DNA of 64,000 nt from Desulfoluna butyratoxydans. Its GTDB lineage: Bacteria > Desulfobacterota > Desulfobacteria > Desulfobacterales > Desulfolunaceae. The notes beneath the pieces are model-generated. The model made no database searches. It was not told the origin of the DNA and worked only from the letters and a program-made list of their open reading frames with translations. Of the stretch, positions 16,092 through 24,458 are shown piece after piece. Position numbers and translations under genes: made by a program. The stretch lies in contig NZ_CAADHO010000004.1 in assembly GCF_900699765.1 (NCBI RefSeq), forward strand, positions 62,001 to 126,000, read 5' to 3'. Each line of letters begins with the position of its first letter. The stretch's first letter is position 1.

Positions 16092-16487
16092 ATGAAACCA
16101 CAGGCATTATCTACCTGTTTCTGCACGCCGGATGTTGACGCATGCCGCGCGTTTTACCGAAAACACTTTGCCGCTTCCATCGCCTTTGATTGCGGCTGGT
16201 ACCTGAGCCTTCGCTTTGGAACGGAGGGGCCCACGGTTCAGTTCATGGAACCCCGGGACGACAGGCCTGTCTTTGGCGGAGCCGGGGTGGTCCTGAACTT
16301 CATGGTGGAGGATGTGGACGCCGAGCATGCGCGATTGACAGGGGAGGGCCTTGCCGTCCTGAGCCCCCTGGAAGATCACCCCTGGGGCGACCGCGGGTTT
16401 TCCGTGGCCGACCCCATCGGAAACGTTCTTTACCTCTACAAGGAGATCGAGCCCACGGAAGAGTACAAGGCGTATTACAGGGAGTAG
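16092..16487 (+). CDS. VOC (glyoxalase/bleomycin-resistance fold) protein
   Basis: 131 residues, one VOC unit made of two beta-alpha-beta-beta-beta modules: STCFCTPDVDACRAFYRKHF at the N-terminus, and LNFMVEDVDAEHARL with PWGDRGFSVADPIGNVLYLYK in the second half. The ending ADPIGNVLYLYKEI is typical of glyoxalase-like proteins, but metal ligands are not obvious, so the activity is open. AAAGGAG precedes ATG 16092 (an earlier start at 16062 lacks one). Close behind the MFS gene, with an 87-bp gap. Confidence 0.82.
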   Translation: MKPQALSTCFCTPDVDACRAFYRKHFAASIAFDCGWYLSLRFGTEGPTVQFMEPRDDRPVFGGAGVVLNFMVEDVDAEHARLTGEGLAVLSPLEDHPWGDRGFSVADPIGNVLYLYKEIEPTEEYKAYYRE

Positions 16488-16506
16488 GTGCCGAACTCCG
16501 TTGAAA

Positions 16507-16911
16507 TTATGGCCCCAGGCGGTAGAACCGGCCTGGGGTCATGGCTCCGGCCAGCTCGTCCAGGCGCCCTTTAAGGGCCTTGATCTCGTCGAAGTCCTGG
16601 GTGCGGAGGAAGGCGTAGGCCATGGCGGCCCGAAACCCGGAGACGCAGAAGGTGATGATGAACTTGTCCCGGGGGAGTTCGTCTACACGGTCCGGGAGTT
16701 CATGCAAGGGGATGTGCCGGGCAAAGGAGAAAGCCAGGTGGTCTTTCTCCTCCCGGGTTCGCACATCCAGAAATAGGAAGTGGTCGTTTCCGATGAAATT
16801 TGCGGCGTCGTCCACGGTGATGCCGTACTCTCCTGCAACGAGAAATTCAATGTCCATTTCCCGGAGTACATCGGCAAGGGTGGGGGCGGCGAACAGGTCG
16901 TCTGGAGCCAT
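16507..16911 (-). CDS. Rhodanese-like domain protein
   Basis: 134 residues. The C-terminal 100 residues are a single rhodanese domain: FLFLDVRTREEKDHLAFSFA, HIPLHEL, and the active-site loop with Cys89 in ITFCVSGFRAAMAYAFL. The N-terminal 40 residues resemble a short helical extension. The likely role is sulfur transfer (persulfide carrier) or a redox-linked partner; no partner gene is adjacent. AGAGG lies 5 bases before ATG 16911; GTG 16917 is an alternative. A family A repeat lies 23 bp upstream. Confidence 0.85.
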   Translation of the reverse strand: MAPDDLFAAPTLADVLREMDIEFLVAGEYGITVDDAANFIGNDHFLFLDVRTREEKDHLAFSFARHIPLHELPDRVDELPRDKFIITFCVSGFRAAMAYAFLRTQDFDEIKALKGRLDELAGAMTPGRFYRLGP

Positions 16912-16933
16912 GGTCACCTCTTTGTGTGAAAAT

Positions 16934-17089
16934 TAGCCCGGATATTTCATGAGAAAACAAATAGCCAAGATGAAAGCTGCATGATTTTAGAATGCTACAA
17001 CGAAAATGTCAGCCATTTTGAAAATACAAAATGTAAATCAGGGGTTGCTGTTTGATTTTCTCACCCTTCGGGCGAGCCGGGTCAGGCTA
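16934..17089. repeat. MITE-like repeat, family A, copy 5 (inverted)
   Basis: 156 bp, from TAGCCCGGATATTTCATGAG to GCCGGGTCAGGCTA, in the opposite orientation to copy 1. The TA at 17088-17089 is part of the TAG stop codon of the MgtC-like gene on the minus strand. Confidence 0.8.
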
Positions 17090-17794
17090 AATTTTGTACC
17101 ACTTGATGGAGTTGAGCATGATGGGGCTCTCCTCCAGGGCGTCGATGATATCGTAGGAGCGCTTGTCCACGTTTCCCCTGGATGAAAGCTGGAGCCCCAG
17201 GGTGAGGCGGGTTACGCCCGTGTCGTAGTCTTTCAGGAGTTCCGTGGAGATGATTCGGAGCCCGTTTTCCTTCATCACTTCAATGGCCCGCTCCGGTTTT
17301 TCCCCTTCGGGAAGGGAGAGGGTCAGGTTGCGGTAGACGTCCTTTTTATAGAACTGCTCCACGTAATTGAGTACCGACAGGGAGAAGAGGGCGATGATCG
17401 TGGTGGCCACGGAGAGGATATACAGCCCGGCCCCTGCGGCCATACCGATGGCGCAGGTGATCCAGAGGCAGGCCGCTGTGGTGAGCCCCCGCACGGAGAG
17501 ACCGTCCTTGATGATGGCCCCGGCCCCCAGAAAGCCGATGCCCGTGACGATCTGCGCGGCGATGCGCCCGGGGTCTGTGACCCCTTGGAAGGCCTCGGGC
17601 TTGAGGACGCCGAAGGTGGAGACCGCCGTGGAGAGTGTCATGAACACCGCGGACCCGGCGCAGACCAGCAGGTGGGTCCGAAGGCCCGCCTCCCGTCCGT
17701 GGATGTCCCGTTCCAGCCCGAGCAGCCCGCCCAGGGCGGCGGCCGTCAGGATGCGAATGATATACGGCAATGATTCGTTCCACATGTCCAGCAT
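17087..17794 (-). CDS. MgtC/SapB-family membrane protein
   Basis: 235 residues. There are about five N-terminal membrane segments with the family hallmarks GGLLGLERDIHGREAGLRTHLLVCAGSA, the GIGFLGAGAI turn and RGLTTAACLW. An ACT-like soluble domain follows at the C-terminus (about 155-235). MgtC proteins inhibit F-type ATPase or support growth under Mg limitation in pathogens; the role in environmental bacteria is unclear. The start at 17794 has GAGGAAC 7 bases upstream; an earlier start at 17851 would add a basic, poorly supported extension. The stop codon coincides with the end of a family A repeat. Confidence 0.88.
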   Translation of the reverse strand: MLDMWNESLPYIIRILTAAALGGLLGLERDIHGREAGLRTHLLVCAGSAVFMTLSTAVSTFGVLKPEAFQGVTDPGRIAAQIVTGIGFLGAGAIIKDGLSVRGLTTAACLWITCAIGMAAGAGLYILSVATTIIALFSLSVLNYVEQFYKKDVYRNLTLSLPEGEKPERAIEVMKENGLRIISTELLKDYDTGVTRLTLGLQLSSRGNVDKRSYDIIDALEESPIMLNSIKWYKI

Positions 17795-18112
17795 CGATGT
17801 TCCTCGTTGTCTATGTCTGTTTTTAGTGCGAAAACTTTTATTGTATTCCATTTTTCTAATTGAGGGTATGCCTTTTTTGCATGTGTCAGTAAAATAGGCC
17901 GTGAGCGTGCCTGGGAGGCGGCCATGCCAAGGGCAAGGCGGGGCGTTGCATGGAGGTGCTGCTTCGGGTGCCCGTGGGGCTGAAATCGTGAATAAGCGTA
18001 AGGTTGCCTGTTGTTAAGCCCTCGGGGCAGGGCCAGGTGCCGGTCTGTTCAGCAAGGAAGGAACCTTGGCTAAGGCTTGATTTGGCGAGGGATTTCCATC
18101 GTTTTTACGTGA

Positions 18113-18141
18113 TTGCAATTTAGGGTGAATCGTACTATATT
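18113..18141 (+). promoter_or_regulatory. Candidate promoter of the AGCS symporter gene
   Basis: TTGCAA (18113-18118), a 17-base spacer, then TATATT (18136-18141), giving a leader of about 160 bases before GTG 18309. No glycine-riboswitch motif was found in the leader. The remainder of 17795-18308 shows nothing else recognisable. Confidence 0.4.
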
Positions 18142-18308
18142 CCGGGCCGAAATTATGAACGTATGAATGAGCGGGAACGGCATTACCCACACACATACAC
18201 GCACGAACGGGGCGGCTTGGACGTCAAGGCCCGGGCTCGTGCGTTTTTTTTGTTTGTCCATGCCATCGACGGGAAGCCGGTCCCTGTTAAACTCACAAGG
18301 AGCAACGC

Positions 18309-19742
18309 GTGTTAAACACTATCATCAACAACCTGAACGGCTTGATCTGGGGCTCTGTCCTCATTTATCTTCTGATCGGCGTGGGGATTTACTTCACCCT
18401 TCGCCTGGGATTCATCCAGTTTCGCCACTTCGGGCACATGTTCTCCGTGCTGAAAAAGAGCCGTCAGGCGGACAGCGCCGGGATTTCATCTTTTCAGGCC
18501 CTGTGTACCAGTCTGGCCGCCCGTGTCGGCACCGGCAACCTGGCCGGCGTGGCCGTGGCCCTGACCCTTGGGGGACCCGGCGCCATCTTCTGGATGTGGC
18601 TGGTGGCCCTGGTGGGCATGTCCAGCGCCTTTGCCGAGAGCACCCTGGCACAGCTTTACAAGACCCGTGACGACGCCGGCAACTACCGCGGCGGCCCCGC
18701 CTACTACATGGAGAAAGGCCTGGGCATGCGCTGGATGGGTGTGCTCTTCTCCATTTTTCTCATCATCTCCTTCGGTCTGGTGTTCAACGCGGTGCAGGCC
18801 AACTCCATTGCCCAGGCCATGGACGTGGCCTTCGGGGTCTCTCCTGCGGTCATGGGGGGAATCCTCGTGGTCCTCTCCGGCATAGTGATCTTCGGCGGCC
18901 TTCGCACCATCGCGCGGGTGGCTGAGCTCATCGTGCCCTTCATGGCCCTTGCCTATTTGATCCTCGCCCTGTATGTGGTGGGCTCCCAGATCGAAAAGCT
19001 TCCCGAAGTGATCTCGCTTATCATCAACAGCGCCTTTGGATGGGACAAGGCCGTTTCCGGGGCCCTGGGGTACACCGTGGCCCAGGCCATGATGAACGGC
19101 ATCAAGCGGGGCCTGTTTTCCAACGAAGCGGGCCTGGGGTCCGCCCCCAACGCCGCGGCCTCGGCCACGCCTTATCCTCCCCACCCCGCTTCCCAGGGGT
19201 ATGTTCAGATGCTGGGCGTGTTTGCCGACACCCTGGTGATCTGTACTGCCACGGCCGCCGTGATCCTCGTCTCCGGCGCCCTGGAGGCCAACTCCGGCAT
19301 GAGCGGCATCGAACTGACCCAGAAAGCCCTCTCTTCGGGAGTGGGCAGCTGGGGCAACGCCTTTGTGGCCGTGGCAATCTTTTTCTTTGCCTTTACCTCG
19401 GTCATCGCCAACTATTCCTATGCTGAGACCAACCTCATCTTCCTTGAACGAAACCATCCCGGTGGCCTGACGGTGTTCCGTTTCCTCGTTCTGGGTATGG
19501 TGATGTTCGGCGCCGTGGCCGAGCTGCCCATCGTCTGGTCCATGGCGGATCTTTCCATGGGCTTCATGGCCCTGACCAACCTGGTGGCCATCGTGCTTCT
19601 CTCCGGTGTGGTGGTGAAGCTGGCCAGGGATTACAACAAGCAGCTCAAAGAGGGCAAGCTGCCCACCTTTGACGCCAACGACTACCCCGAGCTTCGTGAT
19701 CAGCTGGAGCCGGGGATCTGGGACAGCCGCAGCGACAAGTAA
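18309..19742 (+). CDS. Sodium:alanine/glycine symporter (AGCS family)
   Basis: 477 residues, about ten membrane segments. Family motifs are seen in order: GVGIYFTLRLGFIQFRHF, SFQALCTSLAARVGTGNLAGVAVAL, GPGAIFWMW, and KRGLFSNEAGLGSAPNAAA (the AGCS signature). It imports alanine or glycine with Na+. Start is GTG 18309 with AAGGAG 9 bases upstream. Single-gene transcription unit; 19743-20260 downstream has no gene. Confidence 0.93.
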   Translation: MLNTIINNLNGLIWGSVLIYLLIGVGIYFTLRLGFIQFRHFGHMFSVLKKSRQADSAGISSFQALCTSLAARVGTGNLAGVAVALTLGGPGAIFWMWLVALVGMSSAFAESTLAQLYKTRDDAGNYRGGPAYYMEKGLGMRWMGVLFSIFLIISFGLVFNAVQANSIAQAMDVAFGVSPAVMGGILVVLSGIVIFGGLRTIARVAELIVPFMALAYLILALYVVGSQIEKLPEVISLIINSAFGWDKAVSGALGYTVAQAMMNGIKRGLFSNEAGLGSAPNAAASATPYPPHPASQGYVQMLGVFADTLVICTATAAVILVSGALEANSGMSGIELTQKALSSGVGSWGNAFVAVAIFFFAFTSVIANYSYAETNLIFLERNHPGGLTVFRFLVLGMVMFGAVAELPIVWSMADLSMGFMALTNLVAIVLLSGVVVKLARDYNKQLKEGKLPTFDANDYPELRDQLEPGIWDSRSDK

Positions 19743-20260
19743 TTGAGTCACCGGTCCTTCCGTTGCGACATGGGAAGGGCCGTGGCTGATACATCCGGCG
19801 ATACCCGGGCTTCCGCCAGGCAAGGGGCCGCGGGTTTCGCAGGGTGTGCGTTTCCGATTTTTTTCTTCCCTTCTTGTTCTTTTCCTCCCCCTGATGTGCA
19901 TATGTTTTTCCATGGCCGCGTGAATCCACCGTGAAATGAAGGTTGCATTTTTACCTTTGAGTAGGTAGAAATTAATATGATATACTTCTTTCCTATGTAA
20001 GCAAAGCCTGTCCATTGTTCGCTGAAATCCTGAATCGATGATACCCCGACATGAGCTGCGGGACCTGTTCCATCTCATGTCACGTGCTTCTTCGCGTTAC
20101 CCGAGAGATTACCTGCTGAACGCATAAAACCAGTACGCAATTTCTTTTCCGGGGATACATTGTTCTGTGGAATCTGCGGCGGCTGCACGGCGGGTTTCGA
20201 CTTTATCGGGTGACATGACAGGCCGTTGCCACACCACCCCAACCCCCTGAGCGGAGGCCC
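19743..20260. other. Intergenic region without recognisable features
   Basis: 518 bp between the AGCS gene and the GntR-type gene. No terminator with a convincing stem and T-run, no RNA gene and no member of the repeat families was seen. The part 19930-20020 is AT-richer than its surroundings and may hold the promoter of the next gene. Confidence 0.5.
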
Positions 20261-20929
20261 ATGGAAACCGAGAAGCCTGAGAATTTATCCGATCGCATCG
20301 CCACCTACCTTACGGAGAAGATCGTGCGCCTGGATCTGCCGCCGGGGGAGTGGGTCCGTGAACAGGCCATCGCAGGTGAATTTGGGGTGAGCCGTTCCCC
20401 CATCCGGGAGGCCATTCGTATTCTGGAAAAAAGGGGGCTGGTGGAGATCGTGCCCCGGTGCGGGGCGCGGGTGACCCGGGTGACCGAGGCGGTGATCGAA
20501 GGGCACGCCGATGTCCTTCAGGTCCTCTACGGCCTGGTGGTGCGCCGCTGAATCGAGCGGTGCGGTGAGTCTCACCGCATGCGATTGATCCATGCCTACG
20601 AACAGATGGCGGCCGCGGCTGAAAAAGGGGACGCCGGCGGCGTCTATGATGCGATCTTCAGTTTTGCCGACGTCGGTCTGGAGACCGTTGAAAATCCCGT
20701 TCTTGCAGGCATCCTCCAGGGTTTGATGCCCAACGCCCAGCGCTTGCAATACCTTTCCCTCGTGGTGAACCGCAAAAGATACCTTGCAAAGCTGTCCTAT
20801 TTCAAAACCATTGTCGAGAGCCTTGAAGCGCGGGATGTGGAGAGGGGCGTCCAGGCCATGGAGGCCTATGTGGCGTCGGAAAAGATCTACGCCCTGGCAT
20901 CCTTCGGGCGTCACCGGCTGCACGGTTGA
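20261..20929 (+). pseudogene. GntR/FadR-type regulator interrupted by an in-frame TGA (pseudogene, or selenocysteine-containing)
   Basis: Reading through one TGA (20549-20551), the frame gives 222 residues, a normal GntR/FCD length. The winged helix-turn-helix at 1-80 is intact (LTEKIVRLDLPPGEWVREQA, FGVSRSPIREAIRILEKRG). The helical C-terminal domain after the TGA lacks the metal-binding histidines of FCD proteins but keeps the closing helix VESLEARDVERGVQAMEAYV. A perfect hairpin (GCGGTGAGTCTCACCGC, 20562-20578) follows the TGA, with its apical GUC 17 bases after it. Two explanations remain: a simple nonsense mutation (CGA to TGA), or UGA decoding as selenocysteine (U-I-E-R-C). The former is the default. 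The target may be the next oxidoreductase gene. Confidence 0.6.
20562..20578 (+). other. Hairpin immediately after the in-frame TGA of the GntR gene
   Basis: Perfect palindrome GCGGTGA-GTC-TCACCGC inside the coding frame, 10 bases after the TGA. Its position and GU-containing loop fit a bacterial SECIS, but the loop is small and no bulged U is evident. Confidence 0.4.
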
Positions 20930-21132
20930 GATGATGTGAAAAGTTCGCGCCTTCCCGGCAGGCGGAGGGGAGGGCGGGCATGGCATTGGGGAGGGGCCTG
21001 GCGGTTCTCGGTGGCCCCGGATCCCTTAAATATGACCATAAAATGAACATAGTTGATGCGTGTTGACAGGTGTCCTGTCGCTATGTATCAATGACGGTTG
21101 TGGATTGTCGACAATTTTAACAGGGAGGCGTT

Positions 21133-22419
21133 ATGGAAACCATGAAGACACAGGCCGATGTGATTGTCGTGGGAACCGGGCCGGGTGGGGCCACCGTCGC
21201 CAGGGAACTGACAGCACAGGGAAAGGATGTGCTGATTCTGGAATGGGGTGATTACAAACCCGTCAAGGGGACCTTTTCTCAACTGGTGAAAAATGCGGGG
21301 ATTCCCGGCAGGAATATTCTGTTCAGCAACAAATCCCTCCTCGGCATGGTCCGGGGCATCTGCACCGGCGGGAGTTCCATGTTTTACTGCGCCACCGCCT
21401 TTGATCCGCCCTTTGAGATGCTTGACTCCTACGGGATTGATATCCGCGGGGAAGTGGACGCGCTGAAGCGGGAGCTCCCCATCGCTCCACTAAAAGACGA
21501 GCTCATGGGACCCGGTGCCCTGCGATTGATGGAGAGCGCCCGCAACCTGGGCTATGAGTGGAACAAATTCAATAAGCTCATCGATCAGGATCTCTGTCGC
21601 CCCGACTGCCTCAAGTGCACCTACGGCTGCCCCCACGGCGCCAAATGGACTGCCCGGGATTACGTGGAAGAGGCCGTGGATCAGGGTGCAACCCTGGTCA
21701 ACGGGGCCAAGGTGGAGAAGGTCATTTTTGAAGGGGACGCCGCCATCGGGGTGATCTACAAAAAGGGCTTTCAAACCCTTTCAGCTTACGCCGACAAGGT
21801 GGTCCTCTCCGCAGGGGGCATCGGATCTGCGCATATCCTTCGCCACAGCGGTCTCTACAGCGCCGGGTACGACTTTTTCTTTGATCCGCTGGTGATGGTT
21901 TTCGGCTCCGTGGACGGCCTGGGAAGCAAAGGCGAGACCCAGATGTCTGCAGGGATCCATATGGAAGACGAGGGGTACCTCATGGTGGACCTTCATTTTC
22001 CGACCCCGGTCTTTGCCGCCCAGATTGCGCCGAAATTGAAATTCCACCGCATGCTTTCCCGTCCCGACACCCTCATGGTGATGATCAAGATCAAAGATGA
22101 GCTTGGAGGGCGGCTCACATGGAAAGGGGGACTCCGGAAGAGCATAGGCCCCGGTGACCGCCTGAAGATGAAGACGGGGGTGTCCCGGGCAAAGGCCATT
22201 TTAAGGCAGGCCGGAGCCAAGGGGGTCTATACCGGCTGGAAAGTGGCCGCCCACCCCGGAGGGACCGTCAAGATCAATCACATGGTGGACTCCGACCTGA
22301 AGACGGAGAAGGAAAACCTCTACGTTTGTGACTGCTCCGTGGTGCCGGAGGCCTGGGGACTCCCCCCGACCCTCACCCTCCTTGGCCTGGGAAGACGCCT
22401 GGCAGCTCACCTGGCCTGA
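21133..22419 (+). CDS. GMC-type FAD-dependent oxidoreductase
   Basis: 428 residues. The N-terminal dinucleotide-binding motif DVIVVGTGPGGATVARELTA and the C-terminal HPGGTVKINHMVDSDL...LYVCDCSVVPEAWGLPPTLT match the GMC oxidoreductase family (C-terminal histidine in the substrate site plus FAD closing motif). A cysteine cluster CRPDCLKCTYGCPHG lies near residue 155-170, as in Fe-S-associated GMC relatives of anaerobes, so electrons may leave through a metal centre rather than oxygen. CAGGGAGG lies upstream of ATG 21133. It follows the interrupted GntR regulator; the substrate is unknown. Confidence 0.85.
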   Translation: METMKTQADVIVVGTGPGGATVARELTAQGKDVLILEWGDYKPVKGTFSQLVKNAGIPGRNILFSNKSLLGMVRGICTGGSSMFYCATAFDPPFEMLDSYGIDIRGEVDALKRELPIAPLKDELMGPGALRLMESARNLGYEWNKFNKLIDQDLCRPDCLKCTYGCPHGAKWTARDYVEEAVDQGATLVNGAKVEKVIFEGDAAIGVIYKKGFQTLSAYADKVVLSAGGIGSAHILRHSGLYSAGYDFFFDPLVMVFGSVDGLGSKGETQMSAGIHMEDEGYLMVDLHFPTPVFAAQIAPKLKFHRMLSRPDTLMVMIKIKDELGGRLTWKGGLRKSIGPGDRLKMKTGVSRAKAILRQAGAKGVYTGWKVAAHPGGTVKINHMVDSDLKTEKENLYVCDCSVVPEAWGLPPTLTLLGLGRRLAAHLA

Positions 22420-22585
22420 TTGTCACCTTCCCCCCCCCTCTGCCTTCCTGTATCCCAAACGGCGCTGACCGGAACGCTAATCGCCTCCGTGCTGCCGTCG
22501 CATCCCGGTTTTTTCACGGGTTCTCCCCCCCCCTCTCTTGAACAGTGGCTGTCACGGCCCCGGTGATCTGCCTCCCAGGAAGATA

Positions 22586-22632
22586 TTGACAGGCACGGAA
22601 GCTTCATAGTAGGTGAGGTTGAACGTTTAACC
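22586..22632 (+). promoter_or_regulatory. Promoter -35 element and LacI-type operator (autoregulation)
   Basis: TTGACA at 22586-22591 lacks a clear -10. The near-perfect palindrome GGTTGAACGTTTAACC at 22617-22632 has the central CG typical of LacI-family operators and lies 17 bp upstream of the start codon of a LacI-family gene. Confidence 0.55.
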
Positions 22633-22648
22633 TATCGGGGAAATCACC

Positions 22649-23686
22649 ATGGCAGCAACCATCAAAGAGATCGCCAAACGGGTCGGGGTGTCCATTGCCT
22701 CGGTCTCCCTTTACCTGAACAACAAAGAGACGACGCGGGTCAGTGCCTCCACCAAGGAGCGTATCGACAAGGTGGTCGATGAGCTCAATTACCGCAAAAA
22801 CATCTTTGCCAGCAGCCTGGGACGACACGAATCCAAGATCACCGGCGTGATTATCCCCACTTCGCTTCCCCTGTTCGTCAATGAGTTTACCAACGCCATC
22901 CTGGCGGGCATTCAGCAGGTCCTCTCGGAAAGGGGATACAGCATGCTCTTTTTGCCCGTCAACGGAGCCTCCTCTGAAGAGATCGTCAAGGACCAGCTGC
23001 AAAACAGCGCGGGGTGCGACGGGTATTTTCTTTTCAGCACGGGCTTTTGCTCCACCGAGCAGGTGCACCGTAACATCGCTACCCTCCAAAGCAGCGGCAA
23101 GCCCTTTGTGACCATCAACATCCCGGAGCTGGACCTGCCCGTTCACCAGGTCATCCTCCAGGATCTGGACAAAGCCTCGGGGGCTTCTTTTCTCATAGAT
23201 CAGGGGCACCGGGAGATCGTTCTGCTCCTGGGCCGCGAGAACGACGTCAACGCCTTGGGAGTCATCGACGCCTACAACGCGTGCTGCCGCGAGGCGGACA
23301 TCGAGGTGCGCGGGGAGAATATCTGCTACGGGGATTACCAGGCCGAATCAGCCTACCTGGCGATAAAAGAGCGATTGGCCACCGGGCCCGAGCCCACGGC
23401 CATCTGCTGCATGTCGGACCAGATGGCCCTGGGAGCCTATGCCGCCATCCAGGAGGCCGGGCTCCGCATCCCCGAGGATATCTCTGTCATCGGGCGCAAC
23501 AACGTCACCTTCTCACCTTTTCTCTACCCGGCCCTGACCACCGTGGACCTGCACATGGCCGACGCCGGAAAGAGCGCCGCCGAGCTCCTGCTCAACGTGG
23601 CCGCAGGGGAGGTGACCTCCACCTGCCACAAGGTGATGATCCGCAGTACCCTGGCAGAGCGGGCGTCTGTGCGGGCTTTGGTTTAG
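22649..23686 (+). CDS. LacI-family transcriptional regulator
   Basis: 345 residues. N-terminal LacI helix-turn-helix IKEIAKRVGVSIASVSLYLN followed by the hinge helix region (KNIFASSLGRHESKITGVIIP), then a periplasmic-binding-protein-like effector domain (FTNAILAGIQQVLSERGYSML, ICCMSDQMALGAYAAIQEAGLRIPEDISVIG). The usual 'SRVLN' hinge start is replaced by SLYLN. It has a palindromic operator candidate in its own leader. No sugar gene is adjacent, so the effector and remote targets are unknown; the divergent and downstream neighbourhood is repeat DNA. Confidence 0.92.
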   Translation: MAATIKEIAKRVGVSIASVSLYLNNKETTRVSASTKERIDKVVDELNYRKNIFASSLGRHESKITGVIIPTSLPLFVNEFTNAILAGIQQVLSERGYSMLFLPVNGASSEEIVKDQLQNSAGCDGYFLFSTGFCSTEQVHRNIATLQSSGKPFVTINIPELDLPVHQVILQDLDKASGASFLIDQGHREIVLLLGRENDVNALGVIDAYNACCREADIEVRGENICYGDYQAESAYLAIKERLATGPEPTAICCMSDQMALGAYAAIQEAGLRIPEDISVIGRNNVTFSPFLYPALTTVDLHMADAGKSAAELLLNVAAGEVTSTCHKVMIRSTLAERASVRALV

Positions 23687-23710
23687 GTATCCGTCAAGTT
23701 GCAGTACGCT

Positions 23711-24143
23711 TAACCCGGATATTTCATGAGAAAACGATTGGGCCAAATCAATAAGCTATTATTACGTCTGATTACTTGGAAATATTTAGATATTTCGTAA
23801 CTGTTCAGTTGCCTCCGGCGGGTTGCTTTTTTGAAATAAAGCTCCGCAAAAAACGTTTCTAATGCATCCGTGCTTCGTTTTGATCGCCCCGAAGGGCCAT
23901 CAAAACGAAGCACGGGTGCGAAAATGTTGGAATTGTTTCGGCGAAGCCTGACCTGTTTATCAAACTTTTTAAAAGTTTGGCCCCCGGCAGGGCCGCCGGA
24001 GGCTTTTTTGCTCGAATTTCTAACCCTTCGGGCGAGCCGAGTGCGCCCATCTTCTACGTTATCAGAGCTTTTATAAAACCACGACTTCTGCAGCTCTGAT
24101 GCCTTGAATATAGGTGCACTCGACTCGTGAAATATCCGGGTTA
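23711..24143. repeat. Composite repeat: family A ends enclosing a family B element
   Basis: The outer termini TAACCCGGATATTTCATGAG (23711) and CTCGTGAAATATCCGGGTTA (24143) are family A ends flanked by TA. A family B element with inverted ends GCCTCCGGCGG/CCGCCGGAGGC (23811-24003) sits inside. That element carries a 17-bp-arm hairpin (CCGTGCTTCGTTTTGAT and its inverse, 23868-23915). The right part (24020-24130) is the inverted long-form inner segment of family A (TATCAGAGCT...AGCTCTGAT). It looks like one element inserted into another. Confidence 0.8.
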
Positions 24144-24331
24144 AATCGATAATGGACAAGCGGCGGCATCGTATCCTGTCACTTCGAAGCTTGTGAGCCA
24201 GCCTGCATAAGCCATCAGAGTTAATGTCGGGCGGAGCCCGAGTCGAAGGCCCTTGCGCTTTGCCCTGAGGAACGAAGGGCAAAGCGCAAGGGCAATAAGC
24301 TTACGAGGTGGCTCACCTCGCCGCCGGAGGC
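24144..24331. repeat. Structured interspersed repeat, family C, copy 2
   Basis: Same orientation as copy 1. The long stem arms are 24249-24266 and 24276-24293 (GCCCTTGCGCTTTGCCCT and its exact inverse) with the same 9-base loop. One A-T pair of copy 1 is C-G here, changed on both arms. It ends CGAGGTGGCTCACCTCG-like hairpin plus CCGCCGGAGGC, 128 bp upstream of the permease start. Confidence 0.85.
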
Positions 24332-24458
24332 TTGTTTTTTTGAAAAACCATATGAGGTGTATCCAGAGCGGCCCTGCCGAGAGGGATTCGGCGCCAAGGG
24401 GCCGTTTTTTGATTTGTTTTACGTGACAGTTTTTTTGTTTGAAAAGGGGACAGTGAGG

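Noticed and set aside
17900..18308. Glycine riboswitch before the AGCS symporter
   Set aside because: The conserved glycine aptamer blocks were not found; only a promoter-like pair is visible.
18486..20078. 530-codon minus-strand frame opposite the AGCS symporter
   Set aside because: Shadow frame of a conserved symporter, His/Gly-rich, no domain.
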